Shown in pieces: positions 25,111 to 34,437 of a stretch of DNA of 64,000 bases (positions are counted from its first letter, which is position 1; the number at the start of each line of letters is the position of its first letter). Below the pieces are notes generated by a model that saw only the letters and a list, made by a program, of their open reading frames with translations, was not told the origin of the DNA and searched no databases. The DNA comes from Actinophytocola sp044466355 (GTDB taxonomy: Bacteria > Actinomycetota > Actinomycetes > Mycobacteriales > Pseudonocardiaceae). The stretch spans positions 62,001-126,000 of the forward strand of contig NZ_JBITMQ010000013.1 in NCBI RefSeq assembly GCF_044466355.1, in the 5' to 3' direction. Both the position numbers and the translations under genes were made by a program.

Positions 25111-26067
25111 TCAGCGGGTTTCCAGCAGGGTCTTGCCGATCGTGGCGCGGGACTGGATAGCCGCGTGGGCGTCCGCCGCCCTCGCCAGCGGGTACCGCTG
25201 CCCGATCACGGGGTGCAGCCGTCCGGCCGCGGCTTCCGCCAGGGCGCTCTCGGTGTACGCGCGCAGCTCCGCGGGCGTCGCCGTCGGGCGGACGAGCGTG
25301 ACCCCGCGTGCGGTCGCCTCGTCCTCGGGGACCGAGGTCCACGCGCCACTCGCCAGGCCGAAGCTCACCATCCGGCCGCCGCGGTCGAGCAGGTCGAACG
25401 ACGTGCGGCCGATGTCACCGCCGACACCGTCGAAGACCACGTCCACCGCGCCCACCGCGTCCCGGACCCGCTTCGGCCAGCCGTCGTCGGTGTAGTCGAC
25501 GGCCACGTCGGCGCCCAGGTCCGTCGCCACCGCGACCTTCCGGGTACCACCCGCCGCGGCCACGACCTGTGCACCCGCGGCCTTCGCCAGCTGCACGATC
25601 AGGCTGCCGACGCCGCCCGCGGCGGCCTCGACCAGCACCCGGTCGCCCGGCCGGACGTCGGCGGCGCGGGTCATCATCGTCGCCGTCCTGCCGTCCGCGA
25701 GCAGGGCCACCGCGACGTCGAGCGTGACCTCCGCGGGCACCCGGAACGGTGCGGTCGCGTCGACGGCCACCCGCTCGGCATAGCCGCCGGAGCCGCCGGT
25801 GCTGGTGACGACACGGACGCCGAGCAGGTCGGCGTCGACCCCGTCGCCGACCGCGGCGACCACGCCGCCCACGCCGTTGCCGGGCACCATCGGCAACGTG
25901 ACCGCGAACGGGCCGTTCCCGCTCGCCCGGAACTGGGTCTCGACGAACGTGGTGTTGGCGTACTCGACGTCCACCACGACCCGGCCCGGCTCCGCGACGG
26001 GATCCGGTGCCTCGCCGATCGTCAGCACCTCGGGCCCGCCGAACTCCCGCAACCACACCGCACGCAT
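25111..26067 (-). CDS. zinc-independent quinone oxidoreductase-like MDR protein
   Basis: Medium-chain dehydrogenase/reductase, 318 residues, probably NADPH-dependent reduction of quinones or enones. It has the GroES-like N-terminus (MRAVWLREFGGPEVLTIGEAP) and the nucleotide-binding loop AAAGGVGSLIVQLAKAAGAQV near residue 150. It lacks the structural zinc cysteines, as in the QOR subgroup. The ATG at 26067 has GGAGGAC five bases upstream. Substrate unknown. Confidence 0.9.
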   Translation of the reverse strand: MRAVWLREFGGPEVLTIGEAPDPVAEPGRVVVDVEYANTTFVETQFRASGNGPFAVTLPMVPGNGVGGVVAAVGDGVDADLLGVRVVTSTGGSGGYAERVAVDATAPFRVPAEVTLDVAVALLADGRTATMMTRAADVRPGDRVLVEAAAGGVGSLIVQLAKAAGAQVVAAAGGTRKVAVATDLGADVAVDYTDDGWPKRVRDAVGAVDVVFDGVGGDIGRTSFDLLDRGGRMVSFGLASGAWTSVPEDEATARGVTLVRPTATPAELRAYTESALAEAAAGRLHPVIGQRYPLARAADAHAAIQSRATIGKTLLETR

Positions 26068-26126
26068 CAAGTCCTCCACTCGGTAGGACTCCAGCGTGCA
26101 ACCTCCAGCAACGTGGAGGTCAACGG

Positions 26127-26777
26127 TCACTCGTCCGATCTGCCGAACGGGAACCCGCTCGACCGTGTGTGCCCCGCGTCACGTCCCGAGATCACCGCCT
26201 GGAGCCGGTCACTGAGGAGGCCGAGCGTGGTGGCCATCAGCGTGATCAGCGCGAGCACGGCCACCATCAGCCAGAAGCCGACCTCGGTGTGCGTCACCTC
26301 GGTGACGGCGGTCCGCAGCCGGTCGCCGTCCGGGCTCTCGGCCGCACCGGTCTGCCGGGCCCAGTCGAGCAGCGCGTCCTGCAGGTTCGACATGGCGACG
26401 GTCATCGTCACGACCGTCGCCGCCAGCGTGGCCACCGCCAGCGCGCCGCCGGTGAGCAGACGTGCCTTCAGGTGCGGGATCAGCACGGTGAGGACACCCG
26501 CGGCCGCGAGCACGGCCAGACCGATCGCGAGGATCTGCACGCCGGGATCCGGTGGGTCGGACAGCGCGGTCGGGCTTTCCGGGTCCTCGGCGAGCCGTTT
26601 CAGCTCGTCCGGCACCTCGGGGTCGGCTCCGCTCACGAGGTGGCCGCCGGTGTACGTCGCGCCCGCGTCGCCGTAGCCGGGCACGTCACACGACGCCGAG
26701 ACGAACGGCAGCAGGAAGAACAACAGCAGCACCAGCACGAACCCGGCCGGGCTCGCGAAGCGCGACAGGAACTTCAC
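26127..26777 (-). CDS. hypothetical four-helix membrane protein
   Basis: 216-residue membrane protein with four predicted helices: PAGFVLVLLLFFLLPFVSASC near the start, then near residues 85, 110 and 165. An extracytoplasmic loop follows the first helix, which ends in a lone Cys. Not recognised. Start taken as the GTG at 26777, with AAGGGG upstream. Very long frames in the same phase upstream run through the murA gene and are antisense shadows. Confidence 0.65.
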   Translation of the reverse strand: MKFLSRFASPAGFVLVLLLFFLLPFVSASCDVPGYGDAGATYTGGHLVSGADPEVPDELKRLAEDPESPTALSDPPDPGVQILAIGLAVLAAAGVLTVLIPHLKARLLTGGALAVATLAATVVTMTVAMSNLQDALLDWARQTGAAESPDGDRLRTAVTEVTHTEVGFWLMVAVLALITLMATTLGLLSDRLQAVISGRDAGHTRSSGFPFGRSDE

Positions 26778-26876
26778 GGACGACCCCTTGGTAGACGACG
26801 GGCCCGCAGGGTAGCGAACCCACCGAGCACCGGGTGGCGCGCGACCCCGAGTGCGGCTGGGGCATGATGGGCGCTC

Positions 26877-28151
26877 GTGACAGAGCACTTCCAGGTACAT
26901 GGCGGCGCACGCTTGGTCGGCGAGGTCGACGTGGTCGGCGCCAAGAACAGCGTGTTGAAGCTGATGGCGGCCGCGTTGCTGGCCGAGGGCACGACGACGC
27001 TCACGAACTGCCCACAGATCCTGGACGTGCCGTTGATGGCCGAGGTGCTCCGCAGCCTCGGCTGCGAGGTGACCATCGAGGCCGACACGGTCACCATCAC
27101 CACGCCCGCCGACCTCAACCATCGCGCCGACTCGCCCGCGATGGGCAAGCTCCGCGCCTCGGTGTGTGTGCTCGGGCCGCTGGTCGGGCGCTGCAAGCGG
27201 GCCGTGGTCGCGCTGCCCGGTGGTGACGCGATCGGCGTGCGGCCGCTCGACATGCACCAGAACGGCCTCCGGCAGCTCGGCGCGCGCAGCGAGATCGAGC
27301 ACGGGTGTGTCGTCGCCGAGGCCGAGGGCCTGCACGGCGCCCAGATCTGGCTGGACTTCCCGAGCGTCGGCGCCACCGAGAACATCCTGATGGCCGCCGT
27401 GCTCGCCAACGGCACCACCGTGATCGACAACGCGGCCCGCGAGCCGGAGATCGTCGACCTCTGCCTCATGCTCCAGCAGATGGGCGGCAAGATCGAGGGC
27501 GTCGGGACGTCCACCCTGACCGTCCACGGCGTCGACGCGCTCCAGCCCACCGAGCACCGGGTGATCGGCGACCGCATCGTCGGGGCGACCTGGGCCTTCG
27601 CCGCGGCGATGACCTGCGGTGACGTCACCGTCCGCGGTGTCGACCCCCACCACCTGGACCTGGTGCTGGAGAAGCTCCGCACCGCGGGCGCCGAGGTGAC
27701 GATCATCGACGACACGTCGTTCCGGGTCGTCCAGCACGACCGGCCCACCGCCGTCGACTTCGTGACGCTGCCGTACCCCGGTTTCGCCACCGACCTCCAG
27801 CCGTTCGCCATCGCGCTGACCTCGATCGCCGACGGCACCTCGATGATCACCGAGAACCTGTTCGAGGCGAGGTTCCGGTTCATCGAGGAGATGGTCCGCC
27901 TGGGCGCCGACGCCCGCACCGACGGCCACCACGCTGTGGTCCGCGGCGTCGAACGCCTGTCGAGTGCCCCGGTGTGGGCGTCCGACATCCGCGCGGGCGT
28001 CGGCCTGGTCCTCGCGGGCCTGTGCGCGGACGGTGTGACGGAGGTCTGGGACGTCTTCCACATCGACCGCGGGTACCCGGGTCTCGTGGAGAACCTGGTC
28101 AAGCTGGGTGCGGACGTCCGGCGCGTGACAGGCGACCCGGACCGGAACTGA
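26877..28151 (+). CDS. murA: UDP-N-acetylglucosamine 1-carboxyvinyltransferase (Asp-type MurA)
   Basis: First committed step of peptidoglycan synthesis, transferring enolpyruvate from PEP to UDP-GlcNAc. The 424-residue protein has the N-terminal VVGAKNSVLKLMAAALLAE. The active-site loop reads PGGDAIGVRPLDMH, with Asp at residue 117 where most bacteria have Cys. The same Asp occurs in M. tuberculosis MurA and is known to make the enzyme insensitive to fosfomycin. GTG start. CATGAT ends eight bases upstream and may be a -10 box of a leaderless transcript. Confidence 0.96.
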   Translation: MTEHFQVHGGARLVGEVDVVGAKNSVLKLMAAALLAEGTTTLTNCPQILDVPLMAEVLRSLGCEVTIEADTVTITTPADLNHRADSPAMGKLRASVCVLGPLVGRCKRAVVALPGGDAIGVRPLDMHQNGLRQLGARSEIEHGCVVAEAEGLHGAQIWLDFPSVGATENILMAAVLANGTTVIDNAAREPEIVDLCLMLQQMGGKIEGVGTSTLTVHGVDALQPTEHRVIGDRIVGATWAFAAAMTCGDVTVRGVDPHHLDLVLEKLRTAGAEVTIIDDTSFRVVQHDRPTAVDFVTLPYPGFATDLQPFAIALTSIADGTSMITENLFEARFRFIEEMVRLGADARTDGHHAVVRGVERLSSAPVWASDIRAGVGLVLAGLCADGVTEVWDVFHIDRGYPGLVENLVKLGADVRRVTGDPDRN

Positions 28152-28182
28152 CTCCCTGCGGGGCCTGGCCGCGTCTCGTCGG

Positions 28183-28830
28183 CTAGCCGGCGTCGGTCTT
28201 GCTGCGCCTCCTGTCGCGTACCCGGACCACGACGAACAGCACGATCGCCAGTGCCACCGCGGCGATGACGACCTTCTGGAAGATGCCCGCGTACTCGTCG
28301 ACGACCTGCCAGTTGGCCCCCAGCAGGTAGCCGGCCACGACGAAGACCGAGTTCCAGATCAGGCTGCCCAGTGTGGTGAGGGAGAGGAACTGCCACATCG
28401 GCATGCGTTCCACGCCCGCCGGTAAGGAGATGAGGCTGCGGAACAGCGGCACCATCCGGCCGAAGAACACCGCCTTCGTGCCGTGTTTGAGGAACCATCT
28501 CTCGGTGCGGTCGAAGTCGGACGGTTTCATCAGGGGCGCGCGGATGATCAGTGCGCGGACCCGGTCCCGGCCGAGCCAGGCGCCGAGCCAGTAGGTGAGC
28601 AGGGCGCCCACCACGGAGCCGAGGGTCGTCCAGAACAACGCCATGAACAGGCTCATGGTGCCCTGGCTCGCGGAGAAGCCGGCCAGTGGCAGCACCAGTT
28701 CGCTCGGCATCGGCGGGAAGATGTTGTCGATGCCGACCAGTAACGCCGCGCCCGGACCGCCCAGCTTGTCCATGAGGTCCACCGCCAGGCCGGCGAGACC
28801 TCCCGGCTGGTCGGCGGCTGCCACGATCAT
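28183..28830 (-). CDS. DedA family (VTT domain) membrane protein
   Basis: 215-residue polytopic protein of the DedA family, thought to recycle undecaprenyl phosphate or other lipids across the membrane. Family motifs are DNIFPPMPSELVLPLAGF (N-terminal re-entrant region), FFGRMVPLFRSLISLPAG and a basic tail. ATG start with AAGGAGCAG upstream. It is convergent with murA, 31 bp apart. Confidence 0.92.
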   Translation of the reverse strand: MIVAAADQPGGLAGLAVDLMDKLGGPGAALLVGIDNIFPPMPSELVLPLAGFSASQGTMSLFMALFWTTLGSVVGALLTYWLGAWLGRDRVRALIIRAPLMKPSDFDRTERWFLKHGTKAVFFGRMVPLFRSLISLPAGVERMPMWQFLSLTTLGSLIWNSVFVVAGYLLGANWQVVDEYAGIFQKVVIAAVALAIVLFVVVRVRDRRRSKTDAG

Positions 28831-28941
28831 GCCTCTGCTCCTTCGGATCGGGGGTGGATGATCGCAACGCTATGTGTCCGAAGGTGGGCGCGCCATGAGG
28901 AGATCCGCCCGATTTGCCTGTGGTTGTCCGCAGTAAAACAT

Positions 28942-28955
28942 TGTGGACATCCACA
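28942..28955. promoter_or_regulatory. palindrome upstream of histidine kinase gene
   Basis: TGTGGA-CA-TCCACA, a 6+2+6 palindrome 36 bases before the kinase ATG and in a 160-bp divergent region. Candidate binding site for the adjacent response regulator. Motif-level evidence only. Confidence 0.35.
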
Positions 28956-28978
28956 GTTCGCGATCCCCGCACCCTCGC

Positions 28979-28984
28979 TAACCT
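28979..28984 (+). promoter_or_regulatory. -10 element of a probable leaderless kinase transcript
   Basis: TAACCT followed by six bases and then the ATG at 28991. A TAnnnT hexamer at this distance is the actinobacterial signature of transcription starting at the start codon. There is no Shine-Dalgarno sequence. Confidence 0.45.
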
Positions 28985-28990
28985 GGCCAC

Positions 28991-30139
28991 ATGCCTTCTC
29001 TCGCCACCCATCTGCACCGTGCCCGCCGCGGCACGGTGGGGCTCACGCTGGGTGGTCTTACCGCGCTGGCGGAGATGGTGCTGGTGGTGCTGCTCACCCC
29101 GGTGCACGCGATACCCACCGCCCGGCCCCGTATCGAGGCGTTCGGCAGCGGACTGGTCGACCTCAACCGCCGCAGGCTGGTCGCCTACCTGGACTTCGAC
29201 GACCTCCTGTGCGTCCAGCCGACCTGGCCGCGCACGCAGTCCTACCTGGTCCGCCGGTTCATCGTCGGCCTGATCGGGGCGTCGATCCTCGGGCTCATCC
29301 TGATCGGCGTCGTGTCCGCGGCGATCATGGGCTGGCAGGTCGTCGACGGGAAGCCGGTCGGCGGCGGCGAGGAGGGCAACACGTGGTACGAGATCATCGC
29401 CATCGCCGGGATGGGGCTGGTCCTCGTGTTCGGGGCGGTGTGGGGCCTGATCGGCGTGGCGACCCTCGAACGGTCCCTGGCCAACCAGTACCTCGGGCCG
29501 ACCGAGGAGGAACTGCTGCGCAGGCGGGTGTCCCAGCTGGCCACCACCCGCGCCGGGGTCGTGGAGGCGATCAACGACGAACGCCGCAGGATCGAACGCG
29601 ACCTGCACGACGGTGTGCAGCAGCGGCTGGTCGCGCTGGGCCTGCTGCTGGGCAGGGCGCGGCGCGCGTCCGACCAGGAACACGCGGACGATCTGCTGCG
29701 GCAGGCACACGAGGAGTCGCAGCAGGCGTTGCGGGATCTGCGCGACGTCACGTGGCGGGTGTACCCGACCGCGTTGGACGAGGGTGGCCTGCACACGGCC
29801 CTGGAGGGCGTCGCCGAGCGGTCGAGCGTGCCGGTGTCGTTGCGGTACGGGTTGGCCGGACGACTGGACCTGGCCACCGAGACGGTCGCCTACTTCGTCG
29901 CGTCCGAGGCCGTCACCAACGCGTTGAAACACGGTGGACCGTCCGCGATCGAGATCGACGTGGTGGCGGAAGGGGAGGGGATCGTGGTTTCCGTCCGGGA
30001 CAACGGAAGCGGGGGTGCGGATCCGGCCGGGTCCGGCCTGTCCGGCTTGGCGAGCCGGGTCGCCGCGGCGGACGGAATGTTCACTGTGGACAGTCCGGCC
30101 GGTGGGCCTACGGTGGTTCGTGCGTGGTTACCGGTGTGA
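28991..30139 (+). CDS. NarL/DesK-type sensor histidine kinase
   Basis: 382-residue membrane kinase. The N-terminal sensor region has hydrophobic helices near 18-38, 90-115 and 135-155. The dimerisation/phosphoacceptor domain HisKA_3 has the His in RRIERDLHDGVQQRLVALG (about residue 205). A HATPase domain ends it with the N-box EAVTNALKHGG and the G-box VRDNGSGGADPAGSGLSG. It works with the response regulator 70 nt downstream. Signal unknown. Confidence 0.93.
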   Translation: MPSLATHLHRARRGTVGLTLGGLTALAEMVLVVLLTPVHAIPTARPRIEAFGSGLVDLNRRRLVAYLDFDDLLCVQPTWPRTQSYLVRRFIVGLIGASILGLILIGVVSAAIMGWQVVDGKPVGGGEEGNTWYEIIAIAGMGLVLVFGAVWGLIGVATLERSLANQYLGPTEEELLRRRVSQLATTRAGVVEAINDERRRIERDLHDGVQQRLVALGLLLGRARRASDQEHADDLLRQAHEESQQALRDLRDVTWRVYPTALDEGGLHTALEGVAERSSVPVSLRYGLAGRLDLATETVAYFVASEAVTNALKHGGPSAIEIDVVAEGEGIVVSVRDNGSGGADPAGSGLSGLASRVAAADGMFTVDSPAGGPTVVRAWLPV

Positions 30140-30209
30140 GTGCTCTGATCGCGCCAGCGGAGTGGACATCCGGAGCGAGGACGGCCTCGCGTTTCGACAG
30201 GGGAGCGTT

Positions 30210-30854
30210 GTGAGAGTCGTTCTCGCCGAGGACAACACGCTGCTGCGTGAAGGGCTTCTCCGGCTGCTTGCCGAGGAGGGGCACGAGGTCGTCGGCGCTG
30301 TCGCGGACGGGGAGTCCCTGGTCGAGATCACCGGCAGGGAGTTGCCGGACGTGGTCGTCACCGACGTGCGGATGCCACCCACCAACACCGACGAGGGGCT
30401 TCGCGCGGCCCTGGTGATCCAGGAACGGTGGCCGCAGGTCGGGGTTCTCGTCCTCTCGCAGTACGTCGAGACCCGCTACGCCGGGCAGTTGCTGGGGCGT
30501 GACCAGGGCAGGGTCGGCTACCTGCTCAAGGACCGGGTCACCCAGGTCGGAGAGTTCCTCGACGCGCTCGGCCGTATCGCCGACGGTGGGGCGGCGTTCG
30601 ACGAGGAGGTGGTGCGGCGGCTCGTCACGAAGCCGTCGAAGGCGGACCCGTTGACGACGCTCAGCGAGCGCGAACTCGAGGTGCTCAAGCTGATGGCGGA
30701 AGGGCACACGAACAACGCGATCGGGAAGCGGATCCACGTGTCCCGGTCGGCGGTGGAGAAGTTCGTCAACTCGATCTTCCTCAAGCTCGACATCGGGAGC
30801 GACTCCGACTACCACCGGCGGGTGCTGGCGATTCTGCGTTACCTCGCGTCCTGA
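30210..30854 (+). CDS. NarL/LuxR-family response regulator
   Basis: 214 residues. The receiver domain has acidic AEDN, the phosphoacceptor Asp in DVVVTDVRMPP (about residue 53) and the conserved Lys in GYLLKDRV. A LuxR helix-turn-helix follows (LTTLSERELEVLKLMAEGHTNNAIGKRIHVS). The GTG at 30210 is chosen because it opens the receiver domain. The frame continues upstream into the kinase gene. Partner of the kinase at 28991. Confidence 0.93.
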   Translation: MRVVLAEDNTLLREGLLRLLAEEGHEVVGAVADGESLVEITGRELPDVVVTDVRMPPTNTDEGLRAALVIQERWPQVGVLVLSQYVETRYAGQLLGRDQGRVGYLLKDRVTQVGEFLDALGRIADGGAAFDEEVVRRLVTKPSKADPLTTLSERELEVLKLMAEGHTNNAIGKRIHVSRSAVEKFVNSIFLKLDIGSDSDYHRRVLAILRYLAS

Positions 30855-30887
30855 CGCCGTGCTCCACGAGCCGCGGTCGCCGCGACG

Positions 30888-31994
30888 CTAGGTGGTGGCC
30901 CCGCCGGGCGGCCGGACCACCACCTCGACCCGCTGCGTCATGTTGTTCGCCATGCCGCCGACGTTCCACGGCTGGTCCACCGGCTGCACGCCCGTCTCGT
31001 CCTCGGCACGCGCCATCAGCGTGTACTCGCCCGGCGTGGCCTCCCACGTCGCCGACCACGACCGCCACGCGTACCGGTCCGCGGCCGGGCCCAGCGTCGC
31101 GGGCAGCCACGTCCGGCCGTCGCAGCTCACCGACACCGCCGTCACCGGGGCACGACCGGACCAGGCGCGGCCGGTCAGCGTCACCACCCCCGCCGTCACG
31201 TACCGGCGGCGCGTCATGAAGTCCGGGTAGCCCGGCGGGACCATCAGCGCGCGGGGACGGATCCGCGTCACCGGTGTGCCCGGATCGTCCGCCGACATCC
31301 GTTCCCGGTACGCCACGGCGTTCTGGTACCCGTCGAACGGCTCCGCGACCACCTCGATGTCACGCAGCCACTTCACGTGCGCCATCCCGTACCAGCCCGG
31401 CACCACCGCCCGCACCGGCGCACCGTGCTGGGGCGGCAGGGGCGCGCCGTTCATCTCGTACGCCAGCACGACGTCCGCCACGTCGGCCACCGGCAGGCCG
31501 CGCTGGTAGTCCTGCTCGACGCCGCGCTCCGTGCCGTGGTCGTGACCGGTGAAGACGACCTCCACCGCGTCGGACGACAGGCCCGCCGCGGACAGGACGT
31601 CCGTCAGCCGGGCGCCTCGCCAGCGGGCCGTGCCCACCGCCTCGTCCAGCCACGGCTGGCTCACCGGCCGGGGCAGGAGGCGGGCCCGGCCGTTCCCGGC
31701 GCATTCCAAGGTCACCGTGCGTTCGACCGCCGGGAAGTCGCGGAGCGCGGCCAGGTCCAGCACCAGAGGTGTGGCCACGCGGCCGCGGACCGCCAGGCGC
31801 CACGTCGTCTCGTCCACGAACGGGATGTCGTAGTGCGTCAGCAGGTAGTGCATGCCGATCGGGGTCACGTCGTAGCGCAGCGCCTCCAGTGGCATGCCGT
31901 GGTTGCGGGCCGCCAGGCGCAGTTCGTCGAGGGAGACCGCCTCGTCCGGTGCGGCCACGCGGGCCGCCTCATCCGTGCGCATGGAACACAGCAT
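30888..31994 (-). CDS. sulfite oxidase-like molybdopterin oxidoreductase
   Basis: 368-residue cytoplasmic protein of the sulfite oxidase family. The molybdopterin domain has the Mo-ligating cysteine in VTLECAGNGRARL. It also contains WRGARLTDVL, GWYGMAHVKWLRDI and a C-terminal Mo-co dimerisation domain (GVVTLTGRAWSGRAPVTAVSVS). There is no Tat signal and no haem domain, so it is not a classical exported sulfite dehydrogenase. Start uncertain: ATG 31994 (used) or ATG 31982. Natural substrate unknown. Confidence 0.85.
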   Translation of the reverse strand: MLCSMRTDEAARVAAPDEAVSLDELRLAARNHGMPLEALRYDVTPIGMHYLLTHYDIPFVDETTWRLAVRGRVATPLVLDLAALRDFPAVERTVTLECAGNGRARLLPRPVSQPWLDEAVGTARWRGARLTDVLSAAGLSSDAVEVVFTGHDHGTERGVEQDYQRGLPVADVADVVLAYEMNGAPLPPQHGAPVRAVVPGWYGMAHVKWLRDIEVVAEPFDGYQNAVAYRERMSADDPGTPVTRIRPRALMVPPGYPDFMTRRRYVTAGVVTLTGRAWSGRAPVTAVSVSCDGRTWLPATLGPAADRYAWRSWSATWEATPGEYTLMARAEDETGVQPVDQPWNVGGMANNMTQRVEVVVRPPGGATT

Positions 31995-32007
31995 GCGCCC
32001 CCGACGG

Positions 32008-32304
32008 TCAGTCCGCGAGCAACGTCCGGATCGCGACGTCGTGGTCGTCGGGGAAGACGAGGATCCGCAGGCCCTCACCCTCCGGGTCGGGGACCGTCGT
32101 CGCGCGCACGCCGGCCTCCTGCAGACGTTCCTCCACGACCCGGGCGGCCGTCGACGAGGGCACCTTCGCCACCTCGCGCAGCAGGCCGTAGTCCTTGCGG
32201 TGCGCCTTGTCGGTGTCCAGACTCGACGCCCACCGCAGCACGACGACGAACAACGCCATCACGCTCAGGCCGACCAGCAGGATCATCAGCATGGACACGG
32301 TCAC
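32008..32304 (-). CDS. small membrane-anchored hypothetical protein
   Basis: 98 residues: one N-terminal membrane helix (MLMILLVGLSVMALFVVVL) and a soluble domain with an alternating beta/alpha pattern (RVVEERLQEAGVRATTVPDPEGEGLRILVF). No family recognised. Several starts are possible (GTG 32304 used; GTG 32298; ATG 32292). It lies 13 nt upstream of the sulfite oxidase-like gene on the same strand and may be cotranscribed with it. Confidence 0.6.
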   Translation of the reverse strand: MTVSMLMILLVGLSVMALFVVVLRWASSLDTDKAHRKDYGLLREVAKVPSSTAARVVEERLQEAGVRATTVPDPEGEGLRILVFPDDHDVAIRTLLAD

Positions 32305-32424
32305 ATTGTCTCGCGGTGGACAGTCCGGCACCAGGTGGTCCTGCGGCATGCACCACACACGGGCTGCCGACCAGGTTACCGGCCAGTACGCTCGGGTGAA
32401 CCGCGCCAACGGAGGTGGTTGGAG

Positions 32425-34437
32425 ATGCCGTACCCATCCGACAGCGAGCGGGACCGGCCGTGGGTGATGCGGACCTACGCGGGCCACTCGTCGGCCGCCG
32501 CGTCCAACCGGCTCTACCGGCGCAACCTGGAGAAGGGGCAGACCGGCCTCTCGGTCGCCTTCGACCTCCCCACGCAGACCGGGTACGACCCCGACCACAC
32601 CCTCGCGCGCGGTGAGGTCGGCAAGGTCGGGGTACCGATCAGCCACATCGGCGACATGCGGCAGCTGTTCGACGGCATCCCGCTCGCCGAGGCCAACACC
32701 TCGATGACCATCAACGCCACCGCCATGTGGCTGTTCGCGCTCTACGTCTCACTCGCCCAGGAGCAGGCGGAGGAACAGGGACGGGACTGGCACGAGGTCG
32801 TCGGCAAGCTCGCGGGCACCACCCAGAACGACATCATCAAGGAGTACCTGTCCCGCGGCACGTACGTCTTCCCGCCCGGGCCGAGCCTGCGCCTGATCAC
32901 CGACATGGTGGCGTGGACCGTCGGGAACGTGCCGAAGTGGAACCCCACGAACATCTGCAGCTACCACCTGCAGGAGGCGGGCGCGACCCCGGTCCAGGAG
33001 GTCGCCTACGCCATGTGCACGGCCATCGCCGTGCTCGACGCCGTCCGCGACTCCGGGCAGGTGCCGCAGGAGAAGATGGGCGAGGTCGTCGCGCGCATCT
33101 CCTTCTTCGTCAACGCGGGCGTGCGGTTCGTCGAGGAGATGTGCAAGATGCGTGCGTTCGCCCAGCTGTGGGACGAGGTCACGCGCGACCGTTACGGCGT
33201 GGAGAACCCGAAACACCGCCGTTTCCGCTACGGCGTGCAGGTCAACTCGCTCGGGCTGACCGAGGCGCAGCCGGAGAACAACGTGCAGCGCATCGTGCTG
33301 GAGATGCTCGCGGTGTCCCTGTCCCGCAACGCGCGGGCCCGCGCGATCCAGCTGCCCGCGTGGAACGAGGCGCTCGGCCTGCCGACGCCGTGGGACCAGC
33401 AGTGGGCGCTGCGCATGCAGCAGGTGCTCGCGTACGAGACGGACCTGTTGGAGTACGAGGACATCTTCGACGGCTCACCTGTCATCGAGTCCAAAGTGGA
33501 CGCGATCGTCGACGGCGCCAAGGCCGAGATCGAGCGGGTGCAGGAGATGGGCGGCGCGGTCGCGGCCGTCGAGAGCGGCTACATGAAGACCCAGCTCGTC
33601 GCCTCGCTCGCCGAGCGCCGCCGCCGGATCGAGGCGGGCGAGGAGATCGTCGTCGGTGTCAACAGGTTCGAGAACACCGAACCGAGTCCGCTCGAGGGCG
33701 AGGGCGCCATCGAGACGATCAAGCCCGAGGTCGAGCAGGAGGCCGTCGAGGCCGTCAAGCAGTGGCGCGACAGCCGCGAACAGTCCGAAGTGGACAAGGC
33801 GCTGGAGTTGCTGGCCGCCACCGCGCGCACGGACGCGAACCTCATGGAAGCCACACTCGCGTGCGCCAGGGCCGGGGTGACGACAGGGGAGTGGGCGGGC
33901 GCGCTGCGCGAGGTGTTCGGTGAGTACCGCGCCCCGACCGGCGTCTCCGGGGCGTCCTCGGGCGGTGACGGTGCCGGTGAGCTGGCCGCCGTCCGGGAAC
34001 GGGTCCGCGCGACCGGTGACGAACTCGGCGGCAGGCTCCGCATGCTGGTCGGCAAACCGGGCCTCGACGGGCACTCCAACGGCGCCGAGCAGATCGCGGT
34101 GCGCGCCCGCGACGTCGGCTTCGAGGTCATCTACCAGGGCATTCGCCTCACCCCGGCGGAGATCGTGACCGCGGCGGTGCAGGAGGGCGTGCACGTGGTC
34201 GGCCTGTCCATCCTGTCCGGTTCGCACCTCGCGGTGGTGCCGGACGTCGTCGACGGGCTGCGGGCCGCCGGTGCGGCCGACGTCCCCGTCGTGGTGGGCG
34301 GCATCGTGCCGCCCGCCGACGCGCGGCAGCTGCGGGAACGCGGTGTCGCCCGGGTGTTCACCCCGAAGGACTACGAGCTGACCGAGATCATGAACCAGAT
34401 CGTCGACGTCATCCGATCGGCGCACGGGCTGACCTAG
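32425..34437 (+). CDS. ecm: ethylmalonyl-CoA mutase (MeaA/Ecm type, AdoCbl-dependent)
   Basis: 670-residue single-chain mutase. The N-terminal catalytic domain reads MRTYAGHSSAAASNRLYR and GQTGLSVAFDLPTQTGYD. The TTQNDIIKEYLSRGTYVFPP stretch and the NPTNICSYHLQEAGAT segment are close to the MeaA/Ecm subfamily. The C-terminal B12-binding domain has DGHSNG with the ligand His at residue 550. The short length and these segments separate it from the two-subunit methylmalonyl-CoA mutase. ATG start with GGAGG upstream. It would convert ethylmalonyl-CoA to methylsuccinyl-CoA, pairing with Ccr at 56067. Confidence 0.88.
   Translation: MPYPSDSERDRPWVMRTYAGHSSAAASNRLYRRNLEKGQTGLSVAFDLPTQTGYDPDHTLARGEVGKVGVPISHIGDMRQLFDGIPLAEANTSMTINATAMWLFALYVSLAQEQAEEQGRDWHEVVGKLAGTTQNDIIKEYLSRGTYVFPPGPSLRLITDMVAWTVGNVPKWNPTNICSYHLQEAGATPVQEVAYAMCTAIAVLDAVRDSGQVPQEKMGEVVARISFFVNAGVRFVEEMCKMRAFAQLWDEVTRDRYGVENPKHRRFRYGVQVNSLGLTEAQPENNVQRIVLEMLAVSLSRNARARAIQLPAWNEALGLPTPWDQQWALRMQQVLAYETDLLEYEDIFDGSPVIESKVDAIVDGAKAEIERVQEMGGAVAAVESGYMKTQLVASLAERRRRIEAGEEIVVGVNRFENTEPSPLEGEGAIETIKPEVEQEAVEAVKQWRDSREQSEVDKALELLAATARTDANLMEATLACARAGVTTGEWAGALREVFGEYRAPTGVSGASSGGDGAGELAAVRERVRATGDELGGRLRMLVGKPGLDGHSNGAEQIAVRARDVGFEVIYQGIRLTPAEIVTAAVQEGVHVVGLSILSGSHLAVVPDVVDGLRAAGAADVPVVVGGIVPPADARQLRERGVARVFTPKDYELTEIMNQIVDVIRSAHGLT

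Noticed and set aside
26774..29932. 1052-codon and 644-codon minus-strand frames across murA and the kinase
   Set aside because: Antisense shadows of murA, dedA and the kinase; only their last 216 codons (from 26777) look like a real protein.
32425..34437. Methylmalonyl-CoA mutase large subunit
   Set aside because: The protein is too short, is a single chain carrying its own B12 domain, and its segments match the MeaA/Ecm group more closely.
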